DNA of 64,000 nt from Excoecaria cochinchinensis (taxonomy: Eukaryota > Streptophyta > Magnoliopsida > Malpighiales > Euphorbiaceae): positions 4,898,001 through 4,962,000 of the forward strand of contig CANTUQ010000076.1 of NCBI GenBank assembly GCA_947683425.1. Reading direction: 5' to 3'. A program made the position numbers and the translations under genes. The notes under the pieces were generated by a model that was given only the letters and a program-made list of their open reading frames with translations, was not told where the DNA came from and did not search any database. This document shows positions 53,386-64,000 of the stretch, piece after piece (positions within the stretch are counted from its first letter, which is position 1; each line of letters opens with the position of its first letter).

Positions 53386-54273
53386 TATGAAGATATGCCA
53401 GGAATTGTTCGAGAAGTTGCAGGGCATGCTATTCCTACATATCAAGACCATAAACCTATTAAACAGAAACTGAGAAGGCTTAGGCCGGAATGGGCAGATA
53501 AGGTAAAGGAGGAGATTTGCCAGCAAATCAAAGCCAAATTTCTAGTTGAGGTGCAGTATCCAACTTGGTTGGCCAATGTTGTCCCCGTAGCCAAAAAGAA
53601 TGGCAAGGTAAGGGTATGCGTAGATTATCAGGACATGAATAAGGCTTGTCGAAAAGATGACTTTCCGTTGCCCCATGTAGATGTGTTGATAGACAGCGCC
53701 ACTGCTTGCGGGATGTGTAGCTTTGGTGATGGTTATGCGGGATACAATCAAATTCTCAATAAAATAATTCACCAAATAAAGACGGCTTTCATAACAGAAT
53801 GGGGGATGTATGCTTACCGGGTAATGCCTTTTGGCCTAAAAAATGCAGGAGCCACTTATTAGAGGATGGCGACATAAATCTTAAATGACTTGATCCATAA
53901 AGAAGTGGAGGTATACGTGGATGACATAATCATCAAGTCGGCCACTAGAGAAGATCATTTCGAAGCCCTAGAAAAGTTTTTCCAGAGGACAAACAAGTAC
54001 AATCTCCGATTAAATCCTAAGAATTGTATCTTTGGAGTCACGTCAGGGAAGTTGCTAGGACAAGTGGTTAGTCAAAGGGGAATTGAGATTGACCCAGACA
54101 AGGTTAAAGCAATCAGAGAAATGCCAGTGCCTCAAAAGGAAAAAGATGTAAAGAGCTTCTTGGGCAGATTGCAGTATGTCAGCAGATTCATCGCCAAGTT
54201 AACTTCAATTTGTGAGCCAATCTTTAAACTCCTCTGGAAAAATCAACCTGTAGTGTGGAATAAAGATTGTTAG
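53386..54273 (+). pseudogene. Tat-2 reverse transcriptase
   Basis: Open pieces 53395-53859 and 53890-54270. Blocks in order: ANVVPVAKKNGKVRVCVDY, FPLPHVDVLIDSA, YRVMPFGLKNAGATY, the catalytic VYVDDIIIKS with YVDD at 53914-53925, and NPKNCIFGVTSGKLLG. The usual MDGYSGYNQ block reads GDGYAGYNQ. Stops at 53860, 53876 and 54271. The protein would copy element RNA into DNA. Confidence 0.9.
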
Positions 54274-54755
54274 AGAGCTTTCGATACTATCAGAGAATCC
54301 TTGCTGAAAGCACCGGTGTTGAGACCGCCGAAGCCAGTCAAACCGCTGATTCTGTATTTAGCTATAGAAGATAGTTCTGTACGTGCCGTGATGGCCCAAG
54401 AGGACGAATTCAGAGTGGAATTTGCTATTTACTACCTTAGTAAGAAGTTCTTGGCTTAAGAGGTTAAGGATACAGAAGTAGAAAATATTTGCCTTACGGT
54501 GATCTGGGCCTCTAAGAAGTTGAGACATTACTTTCATTCCTACAAGGTACAGGCAGTAGCAAAGTAGAATCCCTTAAGATACTTGCAGGAAGCCCCATCT
54601 TTACTTGGGAAAATGAGTAGGTGACTATTGCTGCTACAAGAATTTGATGTAGAGTACATTACTCGGAAAACTATCAAAGGGCGTGTAGTAGCGGAATTCC
54701 TAGCAGAACACCCAATTCAAGGGGACTTATTTGAGTTTAACTTTCCAGATGAGGA
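54274..54755 (+). pseudogene. Tat-2 RNase H, partial
   Basis: LLKAPVLRPPKPVKPLILYL, FAIYYLSKKFLA, a stop, then VENICLTVIWASKKLRHYF and VVAEFLAEHPIQG. Further stops near 54565 and 54619. Interrupted at 54755 by element I; integrase is not in the window. Confidence 0.82.
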
Positions 54756-55149
54756 TGTAACGCCCCCTTCCCATACGTAGGCGATCCCATCCGGTAAGGA
54801 GTGAGATGCCGTATGAGACAAGGTGTCACCAAGCAAAAACAAAGCAAACATACATTCATTCATTACATACATACAGAAATACAGGATAATTAAAACTTTA
54901 CCGAAAGGAAAGCAAAAGTTGATCATGCATTAATATAACAAACCATTACAATAATTATCTGATCAACTAGCTAAAACCAAAATAATATTACATATCCAAA
55001 AATCTAAGTACAAAAGCGGAAGCTGATACAAAACTGATACACGAGAGTTCTATACAAAAAGAATCATCAACTATTACAAAATTAAGCCCTACACTAAACC
55101 CTTCTGTGTTGGCTTGACGGCGGCGACTCTCAGATCAAAACTCCTTCCG

Positions 55150-55198
55150 CACCTGCACGGGTAAAAACACCGTGCTAAGCGATAAACGCTTAGTGGGG
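55150..55198 (-). other. CTAAGCG stem-loop in I 3' LTR
   Basis: The minus strand reads CCCCACTAAGCG, TTTAT and CGCTTAGCACGG, followed by a T-rich tract and CCCGTGCAGGTG. Repeated at 62401-62450. Confidence 0.8.
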
Positions 55199-55469
55199 AA
55201 ACACACATAAAATATGAACGGCCATTCACAATGGTCGTCAAGGCATATCACAATCACAATGGCAATAATTGCAATAGCTTTAACTATATTCATAAAATCA
55301 TATGCTCACAAACTAAAACCATACATTTGCATCACAATTACATATCCATTTCCATATTAATTGAACATATATCCCATAATTATATTCATTCTGATTTCAC
55401 CTGTATATATTCAATTCAGAACAGAGCAATTCAATCAATTATTTAATGAACACCTGAAGAACAACTGCT

Positions 55470-55735
55470 GACTCTAGGTAGTGGATAACGAGTGTACTGA
55501 AGGTACCTTACGGGTACGAATCGAATACTGAGGGTACCACACAGGTACAAATCAAAAGTCATTTCATTTTTATCAAAACACATTATTTGTATACTGAGGG
55601 GATCTTAAACAAGATCCTAATACTGATGGGTTCGCGAGGAACCAAACGGGGACCTGATCGGGGTCCAAACTGAACTGAGGGCTGCAGCTAAAAGACTCTA
55701 TTAGGCATGCCTAACTATCCACTTACTTGACTCTA
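55470..55735 (-). other. Hairpin ladder in I 3' LTR
   Basis: The minus strand has GGATAGTTAGGCATGCCTAA, GGACCCCGATCAGGTCCCC, GGATCTTGTTTAAGATCC, GTACCTGTGTGGTACC and GTACCCGTAAGGTACC, ending at CTCGTTATCCACTA. Counterpart 62705-62965. Confidence 0.75.
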
Positions 55736-55944
55736 GCAAGTTATAACTCATTCAAATCATATTTCAGAGTACAGAATAAAATTCATCTGAAGAATCATGA
55801 TATCACTCATATCAAAGCATATAAAAGTATGACATGCATCATACAGCAGTATAAATTCATTCGAAGGAATTACGGAATCCATTTATAAGTTAAAATCCGG
55901 GAAATTTCAGAAAATGGGTTGAACGGGGTGACGTGCGACATTGG

Positions 55945-56340
55945 CTAGTCACGAGACGTGACTGGCCTCCTCACAAGGCTGGTCACGAGACGTGACTGAG
56001 GGTCACGCCTCGTGACTGGCTATGTCCCTCGCGGATCACGCGGCGTGTCTCGTCCCTTACCTCTCGCTGGTCACAAGTCGTGACTGGTTGTCACGTCTCA
56101 TGACTGGCTTCCTTCTTTGGGCTGGTCACGCGACATGACTGGCTATCGTGACTGGCCTCTCTCAAGCCGGTCACGAGTCGTGACTGGGAGTCATGCCTCG
56201 TGACTGCCTTCCTCATGGCCGGTCACGAGTTGTGATAGGCAGTCACAGATCGTGACTAGCTTCTATCTGGCAGGTCACGAGTCATGACTGGAAGTGACGT
56301 CTCGTGACTTGCCTCTCTTCTTGACTAGTCACGCGTCAGA
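55945..56340. repeat. Palindrome array in I 3' LTR
   Basis: About fourteen copies of GGTCACGAG-CGTGACTGG-type palindromes (best GGTCACGAGTCGTGACT and GTCACGAGACGTGACTG), spaced about 20-30 bases with pyrimidine-rich spacers such as CCTCTCTC and TTCCTTC. Confidence 0.92.
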
Positions 56341-57257
56341 CGGGAATTTCTACAGTAATCGATTTCCAGATTTTCCAGAATTTCCCAGAACAAAGAAATC
56401 AATCCAAATTTGATTAAAAGTCATTCAAACCTGTTCTTACTTTACAAAAGACATTCCAAACAATATAACAATATATATATACAACTCAATTCAACATTTA
56501 CATAACCAAATCAAGTATATATATATGCATCAAGCTCTTCAAGAACATAAACCCTAGAATTTTACAGTAACCTCAAAATCACACAAATCATAACAAACAA
56601 TTCCCAAACCTGAATTCTAAGCTTCACTTCACTTAGTCCCACTACTCCCAGCAATCTCCTTGCCTTTGGGATCGCGAGGAGCCTCAGCTAAACACAAACA
56701 TCCAACAATGCAAACCCTAAGTTAAATCTAAACTCAAGGAAGAAGAAGAAGAAAAAGAACAAGAACAAGACCAAGATACGTACTTACCAAATTAGGAGCA
56801 AGAGTGACCAATTTCCACAACCATAATTTGATTTACAGTTAGCAATAATTAGGAAAGGGAAAAGGAAGAAGAAGATGGAGGTAGAAGGGAAAAATGTGAA
56901 TCTGATCTTCCCTTCACTCTTCCTTCTTTTCTTTATTCATTTACCCTAACCTAATACACATGTCAATCTTTTGGTGGTGGAACTTGCTCATTCACACCTT
57001 AACTCCATACATCACACACATCTTATGCACTCCTAACTTATACACCCTACAATGGTATGAACTCACACACACAAGCACTTCTCAACTTATAACACCATAA
57101 TATGATATGCTCAAGTGCACACAAGCCATTCCCAATTAGTACACACACTAATGTCATACGTGCAACCACATACTAATAAAACCCAAAAACATGCATTTTA
57201 CTAAACTACCCTCATGATATGCTGAACACATGCACATGAATGCACACACAGACAGGC

Positions 57258-58427
57258 TCATTCTACTAGGGGGCAAACAGGGTGTGACAACTCTCCCCTA
57301 CTAATAAGAATTTTGTCCTCGAAATTCACACCCGAACTGAATAATTGCGGATACTGAGCTCTCATCGACTCCTCTGGTTCCCAAGTTGCTTCTTCGACTC
57401 CATGATTGATCCACAACGCTTTAACCAAAGGAATCTGCTTACTTCTCAACTGCCTCACCTCTCGGGCTAGAATAGCTCGCGGTTCCTCATCAAAGGAAAA
57501 GTCTGGCTGAACCTGAATATCCTGAACCGAAAGAACATGCGAAGGATTTGATCTGTACCGACGGAGCATTAAAACGTGGAACACATCATGCAACTTTGCT
57601 AACTCCAACGGTAAAGCCAATCTATAGGCTACAGGTCCTACCTTAGCAAAAATCTTATAAGGACCAATGAAACGATGACTAAGCTTGCCTTTCTTTCCAA
57701 ATCGAAGCACTTTCCTCCAAGGTGAAACTTTAAGGAAAACTTTGTCCCCGATTTCAAAATGCACGTCTTCCCTCTTCAAGTTGGCATAAGACTTCTGTCG
57801 ATCCTTGGCTGCCTTCAAATTCCGTTGCAGAACTCTGATCTTTTCTTTAGTATCTCTAACCAAGTCTGGCCCAATCACTGATCTCTCAGATAACTCGGTC
57901 CAACAAATCGGAGTCCTACACTGACGACCATATAAAGCCTCATATGGTGCCATACCGATGCTCGACTGAAAACTGTTGTTGTAGGCAAACTCCATAAGCG
58001 ACACATATCTGTCCCAACTACCCGAAAAATCCAAAGCACAAGCTCTCATCATATCCTCCAGAATCTGAATGACTCGCTCTGACTGACCATCGGTCTGAGG
58101 ATAAAACGCTGTACTGAAGTTCAACTTAGAACCCAAAGCTCTCTGCAACTCCTTCCAAAACTTGGAAGTAAATCTCGGATCTCGATCTGAAACTATGGAC
58201 AAAGGCACAGCATGCAACCGAACTATCTCATCCACATAGATACTGGCCAATCTGTCCATCGAGTAGTCCACCCTAACTGGCAAAAAATGAGCTGACTTGG
58301 TAAGCCGATCCACTATAACCCAAACTGAGTCATGTTTCCTCTGAGTCAAAGGCAAACCAGAAATAAAGTCCATGGCGATATCATCCCATTTCCACTCAAG
58401 AATGGATAAAGGCGTAAGCAATCCCTA
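57258..58427 (-). pseudogene. Chromovirus integrase core and chromodomain (element I)
   Basis: Open for 387 codons. Integrase core: D18 in AMDFISGLP, D79 in IVSDRDPRF and E115 in TDGQSERVIQ form the D,D,E set. The C-terminal region has NLKREDVHFEIGDKVFL. Residues about 311-361 (EEPRAILAREVRQLRSKQ through WEPEESMRAQYPQLF) are the chromodomain. A TAG at 58427-58425 separates it from the upstream pol frame. The C-terminus runs through the polypurine tract and ends about ten codons inside the LTR, longer than in G. Apart from that stop, all visible catalytic residues are kept. Confidence 0.93.
57290..57310 (-). other. Polypurine tract of element I
   Basis: The minus strand reads TTATTAGTAGGGGAGAGT just before the 3' LTR; it also lies within the reading frame of the integrase/chromodomain stretch. 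Confidence 0.8.
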
Positions 58428-60407
58428 AGGAACCTGATGCACGGCCTTTACCTGCTGACAAGTCAAGCACTTGGAAACAAAATCCACAATATCTCTCTTC
58501 ATACCGGACCACCAATAGAACTGTTTCATGTCCCGATACATCTTGTCACTGCCCGGATGCATAGTAAAAACTGTACTATGCGCCTCACTCATAAGCTGAC
58601 TCCTCAAATCCTCAGACTCTGCCACACATAAGCGATCTCTGAACATAAGCACCTCATCCTGAACTGAGAACTCTGACTGCTTGCCCGATCTGACCTCTTG
58701 CACAATGTGCTGAAGTCTCACATCCTCTCTCTGAGCATCCACTATCCTCTGTCTCAAGGTAGGCTTCACATGCAGCTGAGCAATCAAAGCTCCATCTGAA
58801 CCAAATCTCCATCTGAATCGCCTCAGGAACAAGGTTGAAACTGACTTCCGACTCAAAGCATCAGCGACTACATTGGCCTTACCAGGATGGTAATCAACAA
58901 TGCAGTCGCAGTCCTTAAACAACTCAAGCCAACGGCGCTGTCTCATGTTCAACTCTTTCTGTGACAGGAAGTACTTCAAGCTCTTGTGATCCGAAAACAT
59001 CCTACACTTTTCTCCATACAGGTAATGACGCCAAATCTTCAAAGCAAAGATCACAGCTGCCAACTCAAGATCATGCGTCGGATAGTTCCTCCCGTGTGGC
59101 TTTAACTGACGAGAAGCATAAGCCACGACCTTACCTTCCAGCATCAAAACACAGCCAAGACCAACACCCGAAGCATCACTGTAAATGACAAACTCTTTAC
59201 CCGAGATGGGTTGAGTAAGAATAGGAGCCTCAACAAGCAACTGCTTTAACCGATCAAAACAAGCCTGGCATCTATCTGACCACTCAAATCTGACTCCTTT
59301 CCTCAACAATCTAGTCATCGGAGCAGCAATCACAGAAAAACCCTTAACAAACCGATGGTAATAACCTGCCAAACCGAGGAAACTCCTCACTTCCTGAACA
59401 TTTATAGGCACTTTCCAATCAACTATCGCCTCAATCTTGGCTGGATCTACCTGAATACCTCTAGCTGAAACAATGTGACCCAAGAATGATACTTCTCGAA
59501 GCCAGAAATCACACTTGCTAAGCTTGGCAAATAACTGATGCTCTCTCAACATCTGCAAAACCAATCGGAGATGCTCCTCATGCTCACTCTCATCCTTGGA
59601 ATACACCAAGATGTCATCAATGAACACTACTACAAATCGATCTAAGTATGGCCTAAACACACGATTCATCAAATCTATAAAAGCCGCTGGAGCATTTGTC
59701 AAACCAAATGGCATCACAAGAAACTCATAGTGGCCATACCTAGTCCGAAATGCAGTCTTAACCTCATCTGCATCCTGAACTCGAAGCTGATAGTACCCTG
59801 ATCGAAGATCTATTTTAGAGAAGACACCTGCACCTCGAAGCTTATCAAATAAATCCTCAATCCTAGGCAACAGATACTTGTTCTTCACTGTAACTTTATT
59901 AATCTGCCTGTAGTCGATACACATCCGCAAAGATCCATCTTTCTTCTTGACAAACAGAATTGGAGCTCCCCAAGGAGAAATGCTAGGTCGAATAAGCCCC
60001 TTATCCAATAACTCTTGTAGCTGAGTTTTAAGTTCCCTCAACTCTACAGGAGCCATCCGATAAGGTGCTCTCGAAATAGGTGCAGTACCTGGCATAATCT
60101 CAATGGACAACTCAACCTCTTTCTCAGGAGGCAAACCAGGCAACTCGCTCGGGAACACATCACTAAACTCCCGCACTACTGGAATGTCCTCAATCTGAAC
60201 TTGATCTCTCTTGGAATCTAATACAACTGCAAGAAAAGCCTCACATCCTTTCCTGATAAACCTCTTAGCTTGCATCGCAGAAATCACATTATTCACAGAA
60301 CTAGCACCCAAACCTTTCAAAAACATAAGAAATTGACTTCTATCCCGAAGTACAACTGTCTTCCTATGGTAATCAACTACAGCCCGATGCTTACCCAACC
60401 AGTCCAT
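58428..60407 (-). pseudogene. Chromovirus pol: protease end, RT, RNase H, integrase zinc finger (element I)
   Basis: An uninterrupted 660-residue frame. Residues 1-20 are the end of protease (MDWLGKHRAVV). Reverse transcriptase spans about 110-290, with KIDLRSGYYQL, VMPFGLTNAPAAF and catalytic FIDD at 262-265. RNase H spans about 406-525, with D411, E448 and D473. The integrase HHCC finger uses H610, H617, C647 and C650. All key residues seen are kept. Its first ATG is internal to protease, so the frame is part of a longer polyprotein broken upstream by TAG near 60440 and downstream by TAG at 58427-58425. Confidence 0.93.
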
Positions 60408-60680
60408 ACCCAGAATCAGATCAAACTCTCTGAAAGGCTACTCAATCAAATCCGCTGGAAGCACAACTCCCTCAACTATCAAAGGACAACTCCTAATGAC
60501 TCTACTCACACTGACACTATGCCCTAATGGACATGTCACACATATCTCATAATCTAACTGATCAACCACATGCAACTTATCAACAATTTTATCTGTTCAC
60601 AAGTATGAGTGTGTGGAACCAGGGTCAATTAGAGCATACAACTCAGTGTCATGGAGTAGGAACTTACTAGCAATAACATC
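60408..60680 (-). pseudogene. Chromovirus protease (element I)
   Basis: ELYALIDPGSTHSYL holds the active-site aspartate; the next residue is Pro, where G has Ser. F shows the same ALIDP, so the DPG form is shared in this LTR family. A stop follows directly (near 60597) and another near 60440 before FREFDLILG. Between them is the flap region YEICVTCPLGHSVSVSRV. It would process gag-pol. Confidence 0.85.
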
Positions 60681-61888
60681 AGGCGCATCCTGCTCCTCTC
60701 TGGCTCTCATAGCATAAGCTCTTGTCGCAACCAGAGGAGGACGCTCAACAGTCTCAGAAGCAGCTCCATCTCTAGGCCGACCACCTCGACCTCTACCTCT
60801 GCCTCTACCACGGGAAGCCTGAGAAGCATTCAAACCGACCCTGCTGGCCTCTCTCTAGGAACCTGAATCCTCATGTAATCTCGGACAACTGGCCAAAAGA
60901 TGCTCAGAGCTCCCACACCTGAAGCACGCACCAGAGAGCCACCTACACTCACCCCGATGAGTCTTATGCAATGTGGACAAACTGATGTAGTCTCTGCTCT
61001 ACCACCCCTACCAGAACCTGACACAGCTGCAGAACCCTGTCATCTACCTCTAGAAGCCGGGCCAGAAGATGACTCGTCCTGTGGGTTCCTAGATCTCTTA
61101 CCCGAGGATGAAGAAGATCCTCCATGAGAAGAGTTCCTCCTCTGAGCTCTCTCTCTAAGCACCGTCTCAGATAACTCAGCCCTCACAGCAGCCTCCACAA
61201 TCTGATAGTAGCTAACCCCAGGCATGCACATCAAAGAAATCAAAGCAATCTTCAAAGACTCATTCAACCCCACTTCGAAATGCTTGCATCTGAAATCATC
61301 TGTCATAACCCCACGCGGAGCATAGCGAGATAACCTATTGAACTCTTTCTCATAATCTGCTACTGACATAGCCCTCTGTCTCAAACTCAAAAACTGCGCC
61401 CATCTCGCATCTCTATAAGTCTGAGTAATATACTTCTTTGTGAACTCACCCTCAAAGAACTCCCAAGTGATCGGATCCGGTAGCTGAGGATTCCTGCAAA
61501 CCAATTCCCACCACTCAAAAGCAGACCCTTGTAGTAGAACTAATGCACACTCTGCCTGCTGGTCGGGAGGACACCGAATCTCTCGCAAGGCACGCTTCAC
61601 TTTCTCTAACCATTTCTCAGCCATCTCAGACTCATTCAAACCAGTGCCATAGAAATCCTCAACTCTTGCCCTTCTCAAATTCTCCATAGGTGCTCTAGGA
61701 GCAGTCACTCTCTCCAAAACCCTAGCCATGTCTTGATGCAATTTGAACATAGCCTCAAAAGGCATGGCTGCGGCGTCGGGCTGGACCCTAGCATGCTGAG
61801 CCGACACAGAAATCGATGGATCTACAGCTTGAGGGTTCACACTCTCGGCGGATTCCTCAAGTGATCCACGAGCAGAATTAGAAGCCGT
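60681..61888 (-). pseudogene. Chromovirus gag (element I)
   Basis: Aligned to F, the start codon at 61888-61886 is ACG instead of ATG. The capsid part is open from there to 61040 and contains VEDFYGTGLNESEMAEKWL, FEWWELVCRNPQLPDP and SVADYEKEFNRLSRYAP. A TGA near 61038 and a one-base deletion near 60968 break the zinc-knuckle region, and a TAG lies near 60855. The knuckle itself (CFRCGSSEHLLASC) is still readable in the other frame. An RG-rich tail leads to protease. Confidence 0.88.
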
Positions 61889-61999
61889 CTAAACAAACAA
61901 GAAACAACCGTATCAGCCAACACAGATCTAGACACATGCACATCTATACACTTCAACACATCAACAGAACAAACAACACCCAAAAACGCCTAAACCTAT

Positions 62000-62011
62000 G
62001 CTCTGATACCA
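62000..62011 (-). other. Primer-binding site of element I
   Basis: The minus strand reads TGGTATCAGAGC five bases after the 5' LTR end; complementary to initiator tRNA-Met. Confidence 0.92.
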
Positions 62012-62016
62012 CAAAC

Positions 62017-64000
62017 TGTAACACCCCCTACCCATACATAGGCAATCCCATCCGGTAAGGAGTGAGATGCCGTATGAGACATGGTGTCACCAAGCAAAAA
62101 TAAAGCAAACATACATTCATTCATTACATACATACAGAAATACAGGATAATTAAAACTTTACCGAAAGGAAAGCAAAAGTTGATCATGCATTAATATAAC
62201 AAACCATTACAATAATGTTCTGATCAACTAGCTGAAACCAAAATAATATTACATATCTAAAAATCTAAGTACAAAAGCGGAAGCTGATACACGAGAGTTC
62301 TATACAAAAAGAATCATCAACTATTACAAAATTAAGCCCTACACTAAACCCTTCTGTGTTGGCTTGACAGCGGCGACTCTTAGATCAAAACTCCTTCCGC
62401 ACCTGCACGGGTAAAAACACCGTGCTAAGCGATAAACGCTTAGTGGGGAAACACACATAAAATATGAACGGCCATTCACAATGGTCATCAAGGCATATCA
62501 CAATCACAATGGCAATAATTGCAATAGCTTTAATAATATTCATAAAATCAGATGCTCACAAACTAAAACCATACATTTGCATCACAATTGCATATCCATT
62601 TCCATATTAATTGAACATATATCCCATCATTATACTCATTCTGATATCACCTGTATATATTCAATTCAGAATAGAGCAATTCAATCAATTATTTAATGAA
62701 CACCTGCTGACTCTAGGTAGTGGATAACGAGTGTACTGAAGGTACCTTACGGGTAGGAATTGAATACTGAGGGTACCACACAGGTACAAATCAAAAGTCA
62801 TTTCATTTTTATCAAAACACATTATTTGTATACTGAGGGGATCTTAAACAAGATCCTAATACTGATGGGTTCGCGAGGAACCAAACGGGGACCTGATCGG
62901 GGTCCAAACTGAACTGAGGGCTGCAACTAAAAGACTCTATTAGGCATGCCTAACTATCCACTTACTTTACTCTAGCAGGTTATAACTCATTCAAATCATA
63001 TTTCAGAGTGCAGAATAAAATTCATCTGAAGAATCATGATATCACTCATATCAAAGCATATAAAAGTATGACATGCATCATACAGCAGTATAAATTCATT
63101 CGAAGGAATTACGGAATCCATTTATAAGTTAAAATCCGGGAAATTTCAGAAAACGGGCTGAACGGGGTGACGGGCGATGTTGGCTGGTCACGAGACGTGA
63201 CTGGCCTCCTCACAAGGCTGGTCACGAGACGTGACTAAGGGTCACGCCTCCTGACTGGCTCTGTCCCTCGCAGATCACGCGGCGTGTCTCGCCCCTTACC
63301 TCTCACTGGTCACGAGTCGTGACTGGGTGTCACGTCTCGTGACTGGCTTCCTTCTTTGGGCTGGTCACGCGACGTGACTGGCTATCGTGACTGCCCTCTC
63401 TTAGGCCGGTCACGAGTCATGACTGGGAGTCACGCCTCGTGACTGCCTTCCTCATGGCCGGTCACGAGTTGTGACAGGCAGTCACAGCTCGTGACTGGCT
63501 TCTATCTGACAGGTCACGAGTCGTGACTGGAAGTCACGTCTCGTGACTTGCCTCTCTTCTTGGCTAGTCACGCCATAGACGGGAATTTCTACAGTAATCG
63601 ATTTCCAGATTTTCCAGAATTTCCCAGAACAAAGAAATCAATCCAAATTTGATTAAAAGTCATTCAAACCTGTTCTTACTTTACAGAAGACATTCCAAAC
63701 AATATAACAATATATATATACAACTCAATTCAACATTTACACAACCAAATCAAGTATATATATATGCATCAAGCTCTTCAAGAACATAAACCCTAGAATT
63801 TTACAGTAACCTCAAAATCACACAAATCATAACAAACAATTCCCAAACCTGAATTCTAAGCTTCACTTCACTTAGTCCCACTACTCCCAGCAATCTCCTT
63901 GCCTTTGGGATCGCGAGGAGCCTCAGCTAAACACAAACATCCAACAATGCAAACCCTAAGTTAAATCTAAACTCAAGGAAGAAGAAGAAGAAGAAAAAGA
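62017..64000 (-). repeat. 5' LTR of element I, cut by the window end
   Basis: Matches 54756-56760 closely. The minus strand ends GGGGGTGTTACA at 62017. Compared with the 3' LTR it lacks about 10 bases near 62290 and a few bases near 62705. Contains the CTAAGCG stem-loop (62401-62450), hairpin ladder (62705-62965) and palindrome array (63183-63580). No gene. Confidence 0.93.
63183..63580. repeat. Palindrome array in I 5' LTR
   Basis: Counterpart of 55945-56340 with the same unit order. Several cores are intact here but altered in the other copy, mostly by C/T or G/A changes (for example GTCACGTCTCGTGACTGG here, GTCACGTCTCATGACTGG there). Confidence 0.92.

Larger units (their letters stand above)
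54756..57289 (-). repeat. 3' LTR of element I
   Basis: The minus strand starts TGTCACACCCTGTTTGCC at 57289 and ends GGGGGCGTTACA at 54756. Contains the palindrome array (55945-56340), hairpin ladder (55470-55735) and CTAAGCG stem-loop (55150-55198). No gene on either strand. Confidence 0.93.
54756..64000 (-). mobile_element. Element I: Tekay/Del-type chromovirus, nearly full length
   Basis: 3' LTR 54756-57289, polypurine tract, integrase with chromodomain, RNase H, reverse transcriptase, protease, gag, primer site 62000-62011, and a 5' LTR from 62017 that runs past the window end; about 550 bases should be missing. It is the most complete copy in the window. It is broken by a lost gag start, one gag frameshift and at least five in-frame stops. 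Same family as F, opposite strand, inserted in Tat-2. The LTR copies differ at a modest number of bases. Confidence 0.95.

Noticed and set aside
59000..59188. Plus-strand frames opposite the pol of element I
   Set aside because: Antisense shadows of the reverse transcriptase and RNase H coding sequence.

Overview
This is intergenic heterochromatin-type DNA from a flowering plant with a repeat-rich nuclear genome. The species cannot be told from the sequence. I found no host protein-coding gene, tRNA or rRNA gene. Almost every base belongs to nested long terminal repeat (LTR) retrotransposons of two Ty3/gypsy groups. One group is chromoviruses of the Tekay/Del type: LTRs of about 2.1-2.7 kb, an initiator-Met primer site TGGTATCAGAGC, and a C-terminal chromodomain. 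The other is Tat/Ogre-type elements: LTRs of about 2.5-3.1 kb and a primer site of the TGGYRACTCCACTRG type.

Layout: 1-625, end of a minus-strand chromovirus-like LTR. 626-17232, a decayed plus-strand Tat element (Tat-1), split by a minus-strand non-autonomous Tat element A (1865-12443, target duplication GGAAG) and by solo LTR E (13434-16166). 17233-17354, a CACTA-like transposon end. 17355-21273, plus-strand chromovirus F, cut off in protease. 21274-21845, unassigned DNA with a perfect 26-bp inverted repeat. 21846-32361, plus-strand chromovirus G, with minus-strand solo LTR H inside its reverse transcriptase (target duplication CAGCC). 32362-32606, start of a plus-strand Tat LTR. 32607-52396, minus-strand, essentially non-coding Tat derivative C, hosting a young non-autonomous chromovirus D (37503-43795, target duplication TTACG). 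52397-54755, pol of a second plus-strand Tat element (Tat-2). 54756-64000, minus-strand chromovirus I, the most complete coding copy, whose 5' LTR runs off the window.

All coding regions are pseudogenes, although I keeps an uninterrupted 660-codon stretch with protease end, reverse transcriptase, RNase H and integrase zinc finger, and a 387-codon stretch with integrase core and chromodomain. The autonomous-type elements encode gag and pol; A, C and D lack most of these and could only have moved using proteins supplied by relatives.

The most unusual signal lies in the LTRs. Each LTR family carries, at a similar position in the presumed transcribed part, an array of short palindromes. The palindrome sequence differs between families (GTCGCGATCGCGAC in D, GAGCACGAGTCGTGCTC in F, GGTCACGAGTCGTGACT in I, TTACACGGCGGTAAG and its complement in E, a roughly 30-bp palindrome in H, TGCACGAGTCGTGCA in A), while layout and spacing are kept. 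Downstream in the chromovirus LTRs is a ladder of small hairpins, also private in sequence, flanked by nearly invariant modules (TTAGGCATGCCTAA, CGTTATCCACTA and a CTAAGCG/CGCTTAG stem-loop).
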